DNA of 64,000 bases, taken from the NCBI GenBank assembly GCA_030348875.1, contig JAUCEP010000002.1, positions 3,179,001-3,243,000 of the forward strand, read 5' to 3'. How positions within the stretch are numbered: the first letter of the stretch is position 1; every line of letters starts with the position of its first letter. The translations under genes were made by a program, and so were the position numbers. Under the pieces are notes generated by a model. The model was not told where the DNA came from. It worked only from the letters and a program-made list of their open reading frames with translations, and searched no databases. This stretch comes from Ureibacillus composti (GTDB taxonomy: Bacteria; Bacillota; Bacilli; Bacillales_A; Planococcaceae). This document shows, piece by piece, positions 57,500-64,000 of this stretch.

Positions 57500-58120
57500 T
57501 TGAACATGTAATTGTTGCTTCTCATAACAACAGTAGAAAATATCTTCAGTATTTTCATATCCTTCTTTTTTTAATAAATTTAACAGCCATTTCTCATCTT
57601 TTTGCATTAATTTTAAATGTCTATGCACAATAATTCCATCGACGATTAGGGGTATAACTAGAGGGTCCTCATCTTTCAAGAATATTGATAGTTTTCCTGA
57701 AGGTTCTAAAAAAGCATAGGAAATATTTTGAACAGATGGCACCCTTTCTTCTCTCAATTGTTGAAATAAGTCGTCAAGATTATATCTTTGCTTTCTCATT
57801 TCTTCTTCTTGAATAACGCCATCCCTAACAATTAAAGAGGGATCGCCATCAATTAAATCACGAACCTTTTTGCTTTTTAAAGTTAACAATGAGTTTGCAT
57901 ATTGAATTAAAAATAACACAAGAATTGGAAAAATAGATTCAAAGATTGGTTTATCAAATTCATCTAATGCAAATGCAACAACTTCGGCAATTAAAACAAA
58001 GACAACTAAGTCCATGATACTCAGTTCTCCGACTTCTCTTTTCCCCATAAGTCGGAATACAATTAGAACAAGAACATATAAAAAAATGGTTCGTAAAAGA
58101 ATTTGAATATAAATTTCCAC
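57467..58120 (-). CDS. yrbG: DUF421 membrane protein (YrbG-like)
   Basis: The 217-residue protein has three N-terminal membrane helices (about 4-80), including FRLMGKREVGELSIMDLVVFVLIAE, and a cytoplasmic C-terminal DUF421 domain with DGDPSLIVRDGVIQEEEMRKQRYNLDDLFQQLRE spread over residues 96-130. I use the GTG at 58120, which has GAGGGGGTG 6 nt upstream; the frame to 58171 would start before that site. Relatives YetF, YkjA and YdfS support spore germination receptor function, so a similar role is possible. It overlaps spoVB by 33 bp, tail to tail. Confidence 0.87.
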   Translation of the reverse strand: MEIYIQILLRTIFLYVLVLIVFRLMGKREVGELSIMDLVVFVLIAEVVAFALDEFDKPIFESIFPILVLFLIQYANSLLTLKSKKVRDLIDGDPSLIVRDGVIQEEEMRKQRYNLDDLFQQLREERVPSVQNISYAFLEPSGKLSIFLKDEDPLVIPLIVDGIIVHRHLKLMQKDEKWLLNLLKKEGYENTEDIFYCCYEKQQLHVQLKASATNNGS

Positions 58121-58186
58121 TTTCAACACCCCCTCAATACATTGTTGGCTTTCAAAAAAGTTACTATTCATAAATTAAGCAAAATT

Positions 58187-58231
58187 AAAAGAGGTTGCCC
58201 AGAAAATCAAAATTCCTAGGTAACCTCTTTT
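58187..58231 (-). terminator. Hairpin with 10-bp arms upstream of the DUF421 gene
   Basis: AAAAGAGGTT / AACCTCTTTT around a 25-nt loop; on the minus strand TTTTAATTTTG follows. It may be a second terminator after yajC. Confidence 0.6.
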
Positions 58232-58331
58232 ACTTCATATTAAATATCCGCAAAACTCGCGCATATAATTAATTTTCGCAAAAAGCATTAGACTTGCAAT
58301 GGGGTACATTAAAATACCATTTTTATGCGAA

Positions 58332-58370
58332 CAAAGACCTTCTAAAAATACTTTTTAGATAGCCTCTTTG
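58332..58370 (-). terminator. Terminator after yajC
   Basis: CAAAGA(GGC)TATCTAAAAA / TTTTTAGAAGGTCTTTG, an imperfect long stem ending directly after the yajC stop. Confidence 0.7.
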
Positions 58371-58373
58371 TTA

Positions 58374-58634
58374 TTAATCTGCAATAACTCGTCCTATTGC
58401 TTGTCGTTCAAATTTTAATCGTGTTTTACCATCTACAAGGACATAAACTGCAGCGTCTTCAATAGCATCCACTTCGCCATGAAGTCCTCCAATCGTTACA
58501 ACACGATCTCCCTTTTTTAAGTTATTTTGCATTTGGGCTGTAGTTTTTTGTCTTTTTTGCGCTGGTCTAATTAAAATAAACCACATTGCTACGAACATAA
58601 TTATTATCGGTAGTAAACTAACAATTGTATCCAT
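58374..58634 (-). CDS. yajC: YajC, preprotein translocase accessory subunit
   Basis: YajC associates with SecDF and the Sec translocon. The 86-residue protein has one N-terminal membrane helix (about 4-22), the conserved FILIRPAQKRQK at its end and the cytoplasmic MQNNLKKGDRVVTIGGLHGEV. AAAGGGGG precedes the ATG. The order tgt-yajC is the normal one. Confidence 0.95.
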   Translation of the reverse strand: MDTIVSLLPIIIMFVAMWFILIRPAQKRQKTTAQMQNNLKKGDRVVTIGGLHGEVDAIEDAAVYVLVDGKTRLKFERQAIGRVIAD

Positions 58635-58803
58635 TTTTACTAATCCCCCTTTCTAATTCACACTATATAAGTATATTATAAATAAAAGGAAAAAAGCGAT
58701 TTGAAACTATTATTTTTATGAACATTTTCGTATTTTTCTACTTTTCCCTCTAATTTTTAAGGTACAAACAATTTTTAGCTATTTTACAACAATATATAGA
58801 ATA

Positions 58804-59985
<1,182 letters not shown>

Positions 59986-60001
59986 TTAATTTAATTTTAT
60001 T

Positions 60002-61039
60002 TTAGCGGTTTGGTCGTATAAACATGGCGTCTCCGAAGCTAAAGAAACGATATTTCTCTTCCACTGCTTTATTGTATGCATTTAGAATAATTTCTCTAGA
60101 AGTTAGTGCACTTACAAGCATGACTAATGTAGACTTTGGTAAATGGAAATTCGTAATTAGGCCATCAATGGCTTTATATTCAAATCCAGGATAAATAAAA
60201 ATATTTGTCCAACCCTGTTCTGCTCGAATTTCGCCATCGTACTTTTGTGCAATTGTTTCAAGTGTACGTGTTGATGTTGTACCGACAGCGATCACTTTCC
60301 CACCATTAGCTTTTGTACGATTTATCACTTCTGCTGCTTCTTCAGATACACTATAAAATTCTGAATGCATATCATGATTTTCAATTGAATCTACACTTAC
60401 AGGTCGAAAAGTTCCTAAACCAACATGAAGGGTAATAAAGACAATCTCAATTCCTTTATCTTTAATTTGCTCTAAAATTTCATTGGTAAAATGTAGACCA
60501 GCAGTTGGTGCTGCAGCTGAACCAATTTCTTTTGAATATACCGTTTGATAACGTTCACGATCATCTAATTTTTCATGAATATATGGAGGTAATGGCATTT
60601 CTCCTAATTTGTCTAAAATTTCATAAAATATTCCGTCATAACTAAATTTAAATAGACGGCCACCATGATCTAATTCCTCTGTACACGTTGCTTTTAAAAG
60701 ACCCTCACCAAATGTAATTTCAGTACCCACTTTTACTCTTTTGGCTGGTTTTACAAGTGTTTCCCATTCATCATCTTTACCTTGTTTTAAAAGTAATACT
60801 TCAATATGAGCACCTGTTTCTTCTTTTGTACCAAAAAGACGAGCTGGCATTACTCGCGTATCGTTTAATACTAAACAATCCCCTTTTTGTAATTGATCTA
60901 CAATATGTTTAAAATAACTATGCTCTACTTCACCAGTCCCTCGGTCTACAATCATTAGGCGACTTGCTGTGCGATCCTCTAATGGTGTTTGTGCAATTAG
61001 TTCTTCTGGCAAGTGGAAATCAAAATCTTCTACTTTCAT
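60002..61039 (-). CDS. queA: S-adenosylmethionine:tRNA ribosyltransferase-isomerase
   Basis: QueA moves the ribosyl part of SAM to preQ1-tRNA to form epoxyqueuosine. Family segments are [23 protein letters not shown] (spread over residues 4-26), [31 protein letters not shown] and [14 protein letters not shown], with [16 protein letters not shown] at the end. The length of 345 is normal. It lies 25 nt after ruvB, upstream of tgt. Confidence 0.97.
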   Translation of the reverse strand: MKVEDFDFHLPEELIAQTPLEDRTASRLMIVDRGTGEVEHSYFKHIVDQLQKGDCLVLNDTRVMPARLFGTKEETGAHIEVLLLKQGKDDEWETLVKPAKRVKVGTEITFGEGLLKATCTEELDHGGRLFKFSYDGIFYEILDKLGEMPLPPYIHEKLDDRERYQTVYSKEIGSAAAPTAGLHFTNEILEQIKDKGIEIVFITLHVGLGTFRPVSVDSIENHDMHSEFYSVSEEAAEVINRTKANGGKVIAVGTTSTRTLETIAQKYDGEIRAEQGWTNIFIYPGFEYKAIDGLITNFHLPKSTLVMLVSALTSREIILNAYNKAVEEKYRFFSFGDAMFIRPNR

Positions 61040-61064
61040 ATAAATACTTCCTTTTTATTTAGTG

Positions 61065-62060
61065 TTACGATTTAATATAACCAAAATGTTCATAAGCTAA
61101 TGTTGTTGCAATACGTCCACGTGGTGTTCGTTGAATAAAACCCATTTGCAATAAATACGGCTCATAAACATCTTCTATTGTGACTCTTTCTTCCCCAATA
61201 GATGCGGCGAGTGTATCTAGTCCCACAGGCCCGCCACCAAATCTTTCAATCATGCTAATTAATAAATTGTGATCGATATGATCTAATCCTCGTGGATCAA
61301 CTTGCAATAATTCTAGTGCCTGTGCAGCTAATTCTTCTGTAATAGCTCCATCACCTAAAACTTGTGCATAATCACGTACACGTTTTAATAAGCGATTTGC
61401 AATTCTGGGTGTTCCTCTTGAACGTTTCGCAATTTCATTTGCTGCTTTTTGATCCATCTCCACATTAAATAATTTGCTACTTCGAATAACAATATTCTCT
61501 AATGATTGCTCATCATAGAAATCGAGTCGTAATAAAACACCAAAACGATCCCGTAATGGTGCCGATAAAGCCCCTACTCTTGTTGTAGCGCCCACTAATG
61601 TAAATGGAGGCAAATCAAGCCGGATCGACCGCGCTTCGGGCCCTTTTCCTACCACAATATCAAGACAAAAGTCCTCCATTGCTGGATATAATACTTCTTC
61701 AATGGCACGAGGTAAACGATGAATTTCATCAATAAATAATACATCTCCTGGCTGAAGAGAGCTAACAATCGCAGCTAAGTCACCAGGTCTCTCTATGGCA
61801 GGACCACTTGTTAACCGAACATTTACATTCATCTCATTAGCAATAATTGTTGCTAGAGTTGTTTTACCTAAACCGGGAGGGCCATATAACAAAACATGGT
61901 CTAAACATTCTTCTCGTTGTCTTGCGGCTTCAATAAAAATTTTCAAATTTTCTTTTACTTTATGTTGGCCAATATATTGCGACAACTTTTGTGGACGAAG
62001 GGATAGTTCGATTTGGTCGTCAAACTCATCCGCGTCACTAGAAATAATTCTGTTTGACAT
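61065..62060 (-). CDS. ruvB: Holliday junction branch migration ATPase RuvB
   Basis: RuvB is the AAA+ motor that drives branch migration with RuvA. Walker [13 protein letters not shown] is at about residues 58-69, Walker [11 protein letters not shown] at 109-118, sensor 1 LVGATTRVG, the Arg finger in APLRDRFG, and sensor 2 in [11 protein letters not shown]. The C-terminal winged helix ends [17 protein letters not shown]. The length is 331. GGAGGAGG is upstream of the ATG, 16 nt after ruvA. Confidence 0.97.
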   Translation of the reverse strand: MSNRIISSDADEFDDQIELSLRPQKLSQYIGQHKVKENLKIFIEAARQREECLDHVLLYGPPGLGKTTLATIIANEMNVNVRLTSGPAIERPGDLAAIVSSLQPGDVLFIDEIHRLPRAIEEVLYPAMEDFCLDIVVGKGPEARSIRLDLPPFTLVGATTRVGALSAPLRDRFGVLLRLDFYDEQSLENIVIRSSKLFNVEMDQKAANEIAKRSRGTPRIANRLLKRVRDYAQVLGDGAITEELAAQALELLQVDPRGLDHIDHNLLISMIERFGGGPVGLDTLAASIGEERVTIEDVYEPYLLQMGFIQRTPRGRIATTLAYEHFGYIKS

Positions 62061-62076
62061 ATTGCCTCCTCCTCCA

Positions 62077-62697
62077 TTATTTCAGTTTTAATAGTAACTG
62101 TAATGCAAATTTCATATAGTCTTCTGTCGTTGAAAGATTGACTTGATCTTCTAATTGAGACTTAATTTTTGACAATTCCTTTTCAGAATAACCTAATGCT
62201 GTTAACGCAAGAATAGCCTCTTCTAGTTCTTGTTTGTGTGCATTTACTCCAAATAGAGGCAATTCATCTTCGGTACTTGGTAATTCAATCGTTTCAAGAA
62301 GGGATCCAAGTTTTCCTTTTAAATCTAGAATCATTTGACGGGCTGTTTTTTTTCCAACTCCCGGAAACTTCACTAGGAATGTTTCATCTTCTTGTTCTAT
62401 CGCTTGGATTACTTGAGTTGGATTGCCACTTGCTAAAATTGCTAGAGCACCTTTAGGTCCGATTCCTGAAACTTGAATAAGTTTCAGGAATAAATCTCTC
62501 TCATCCAAAGACTTAAATCCAAATATGTCTTGTGCATCTTCGCGAACATGCATATGTACAAAAATCTTTTGTTTTTCATTATTTATGCGGAAAGCAAAGG
62601 GATTGGGTGTGAAGATCTTCCACCCAATCTCTTGTTGTTCTAAAGCGATATACGCTGGAGTTATACGTGTAACTTGTCCTATTAAATAATCATACAT
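62077..62697 (-). CDS. ruvA: Holliday junction DNA-binding subunit RuvA
   Basis: RuvA tetramers hold the four-way junction. The OB-fold N-terminus ([19 protein letters not shown]), two helix-hairpin-helix motifs ([16 protein letters not shown] and [19 protein letters not shown]) and the C-terminal RuvB-contacting domain ([17 protein letters not shown]) are present. I use the ATG at 62697 with GAGGG 7 nt upstream (206 residues); the frame to 62718 is not supported by a binding site. Confidence 0.96.
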   Translation of the reverse strand: MYDYLIGQVTRITPAYIALEQQEIGWKIFTPNPFAFRINNEKQKIFVHMHVREDAQDIFGFKSLDERDLFLKLIQVSGIGPKGALAILASGNPTQVIQAIEQEDETFLVKFPGVGKKTARQMILDLKGKLGSLLETIELPSTEDELPLFGVNAHKQELEEAILALTALGYSEKELSKIKSQLEDQVNLSTTEDYMKFALQLLLKLK

Positions 62698-62778
62698 TGT
62701 AAATCCCTCACATTTCACTGTTTAAGATTATATCATACTGTTCGTATATTCCCCGAACAAATTCCTTAAAGCCAAAAG

Positions 62779-62803
62779 AAAGACCGCCTTTTAGACGGTC
62801 TTT
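62779..62803 (-). terminator. Terminator of the phosphotransferase gene
   Basis: AAAGACCG-loop-CGGTCTTT with T-rich sequence on the minus strand, separating the coat operon from ruvA. Confidence 0.8.
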
Positions 62804-62871
62804 ACCTTAATCATTTAAATATTATTCTATCATAAAACGGATTTTAATCCCATGATAAGAAGATTCGTATT

Positions 62872-63723
62872 TTAGCTCTGTAAAATTTCAATTTCACTCA
62901 TTAAAGCAGGCCAATGTCTTAACGCTTTTTCTGTAAATGGCATTAAATAGTCTAAGAAGGCTTCTCGCTCAATTTCACCTAAATGTAACACAAATAACCA
63001 TTCACGTAAAAGCTCATTTGGATATTGTAAATAGTGCAATTTAGGTAAGCAGTTTTGCATTAAATACGGATTTTCTTTCATTAGTAACTTTAGATCATAA
63101 TTAATGGTAGGTAATACTCTATGCATCCAGAGGATTAATTCTTCTGAAGGATCACCAATTACTCCTAAATCAAAATCAATGAGTTTCATACTACCATCAT
63201 TAAGAACTAAAAAATTATGATGAACAACATCGCCATGTAATAACGTTACTCTTTTCTTTGCTCTGTCATTTTGTTGTTTACGCATTTGTTTTAAAACATT
63301 GTTTGCATATAAAGTAATATCGTAAAAGGCATGTTGGAGATACGGGACTAATTCTTGTTCGTTATTTAAAAATCTTTCTAATCTTGCATTCCACTTTTGA
63401 TATAAATGTTGTCGTGGAATGATATAATTGCTCTTCCAGTCTATTACGTTACCTGTATCATGTAACGATTTTAATATGTGCAAAGCATCTTTACGATGAT
63501 TGGCTTTCGAGAAGTCGGCACTTGAGCTATGTTTTTGCCATTTCTGAATTAGTAAATCTGGTTCCTTGCTTTTAATCAAAGGAATAACATATGGAAACTC
63601 GATTAATTCTAATTGTCTATGAATGAATTTTACTTTTTCTGCAGATGTTGAACTATCGTATTTTTTTATAAATAGTGTTCCTTTTGATGTTTCTTGTTTC
63701 CATATATTGTTTTTAATTTGCAT
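62872..63723 (-). CDS. Aminoglycoside-phosphotransferase-fold protein, spore-coat-kinase-like (CotS/YsxE group)
   Basis: The 283-residue protein has the bilobal kinase-like fold of APH/choline kinases. The Lys of LFIKKYD may bind ATP phosphates, the catalytic loop is LLHGDVVHHNFLV near residues 171-183, and the metal-binding motif is LIDFDLGVIGDP near 194-205. Its ATG directly follows the stop of the SafA-like gene (TAAATG), so it is translationally coupled to a coat protein. Spore-coat proteins CotS, YutH and YsxE share this fold, so a coat role is more likely than drug resistance. The substrate is unknown. Confidence 0.82.
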   Translation of the reverse strand: MQIKNNIWKQETSKGTLFIKKYDSSTSAEKVKFIHRQLELIEFPYVIPLIKSKEPDLLIQKWQKHSSSADFSKANHRKDALHILKSLHDTGNVIDWKSNYIIPRQHLYQKWNARLERFLNNEQELVPYLQHAFYDITLYANNVLKQMRKQQNDRAKKRVTLLHGDVVHHNFLVLNDGSMKLIDFDLGVIGDPSEELILWMHRVLPTINYDLKLLMKENPYLMQNCLPKLHYLQYPNELLREWLFVLHLGEIEREAFLDYLMPFTEKALRHWPALMSEIEILQS

Positions 63724-64000
63724 TTAGTATGACCATGGATTGTAATATGGGTGTTGCGGGTATTGATGTTGATAATGGTGGCTTTGATTACATCCGCAAG
63801 GTTTCTGTGGCATTTGTGGCATCATTTGCGGCATAATTCCGTAATGGCCAGGGTATTGTTCTGATGGATATGCACCTAAACTCTCGTGTTGTTGATAATA
63901 ATAATTTGCTAACTCTGCCTCTTTCTCTGCACATTCATCATCGAGTCTACCATGGTTTACATGTTTCAAATGATCGGCATGATGATCATGATGTGTATAC
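63724..64000 (-). CDS. safA: C-terminal part of a SafA-like spore coat morphogenetic protein, cut by window edge
   Basis: The frame stays open to the window edge; codons before the TTG at 63969 read HHDHHADH without a stop, so this is the tail of a longer protein. It is rich in His, Tyr, Gln, Pro and Met (ANYYYQQHESLGAYPSEQY, MPQMMPQMPQKPCGCNQ, HYQHQYPQHPYYNPWSY). Such tails are usual for SafA and related coat proteins, and safA lies near ruvA in Bacillales. The LysM domain that would prove it is outside the window. Another His/Tyr-rich coat protein cannot be excluded. Confidence 0.6.
   Translation of the reverse strand, partial: YTHHDHHADHLKHVNHGRLDDECAEKEAELANYYYQQHESLGAYPSEQYPGHYGIMPQMMPQMPQKPCGCNQSHHYQHQYPQHPYYNPWSY

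Noticed and set aside
62872-63723. Aminoglycoside resistance gene
   Set aside because: The kinase-fold motifs alone do not indicate drug modification, and the coupling to a coat-type gene favours a spore-related role.

Overview
The window looks like a piece of chromosome from a low-GC, endospore-forming member of the Bacillales. Gene content and order follow the Bacillus subtilis comE-yqe, yrr, yrv and yrb blocks, and the protein style fits the Lysinibacillus/Solibacillus/Ureibacillus group. That genus-level placement is inference. Spore formation is supported by an uninterrupted sigK, spoVB, spo0M and a SafA-like coat protein. No transposase, integrase, phage gene, tRNA, rRNA operon or CRISPR array was seen. 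Most genes are on the minus strand, so the blocks below are transcribed right to left.

Layout. 0-2.5 kb: start of the comE competence operon (comEA, comEB, probably the first codons of comEC) downstream of a methyltransferase and rsfS. 2.5-6.5 kb: yqeG-yqeH-aroE-yhbY-nadD-yqeK-rsfS-yqeM, a ribosome-assembly, NAD and shikimate cluster. 6.5-9.4 kb: psd and pssA diverge (phosphatidylethanolamine synthesis), followed by sigK under a sigma-E-like promoter and a tiny membrane protein gene. 9.4-22.7 kb: mtnN, yrrS, greA, udk, trhP2-trhP1-trmR (wobble uridine hydroxylation and methylation), mltG, two DUF1292 genes, ruvX, ireB, and alaS behind a T-box. 22.9-28.4 kb: accessory stretch with a large secreted Ig-repeat protein, spo0M, a DUF1801 gene and a SIMPL-domain gene. 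28.7-39.2 kb: recD2, a eukaryotic-type hisA, a nucleoside transporter, a TPR protein, mnmA, a cysteine desulfurase, cymR, rarA and an orphan gene. 39.5-46.1 kb: tcdA, 6S RNA, hisS-aspS behind a T-box, and an SH3b amidase. 46.2-55.9 kb: a ligand-poor manganese-catalase homologue, dtd, rel, apt, recJ, secDF and comN. 56-64 kb: spoVB, a DUF421 gene, yajC, tgt, queA, ruvB, ruvA, then a spore-coat-type phosphotransferase translationally coupled to a SafA-like gene that runs off the window edge.

How the genes work together. Translation quality dominates: three aminoacyl-tRNA synthetases, D-aminoacyl-tRNA deacylase, and tRNA modification enzymes for 2-thiouridine (MnmA with its dedicated desulfurase), cyclic t6A (TcdA), 5-methoxyuridine (TrhP1/2, TrmR) and queuosine (Tgt, QueA). 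Stress and recombination functions (Rel, RecJ, RecD2, RarA, RuvA/B, RuvX) are interleaved with them.

Most interesting items: (1) a family of small hairpin repeats with covarying 6-bp stems around a conserved 16-nt loop, present in both orientations around mltG/yrzB/ruvX; (2) a stand-alone HisA of the eukaryotic HIS6 type; (3) a manganese-catalase homologue that has lost three of five metal ligands, with a perfect inverted repeat just upstream; (4) an orphan gene preceded by three evenly spaced TATTCCGA motifs; (5) a tandem DUF1292 protein beside its single-domain relative. All calls were made by eye, without database searches.
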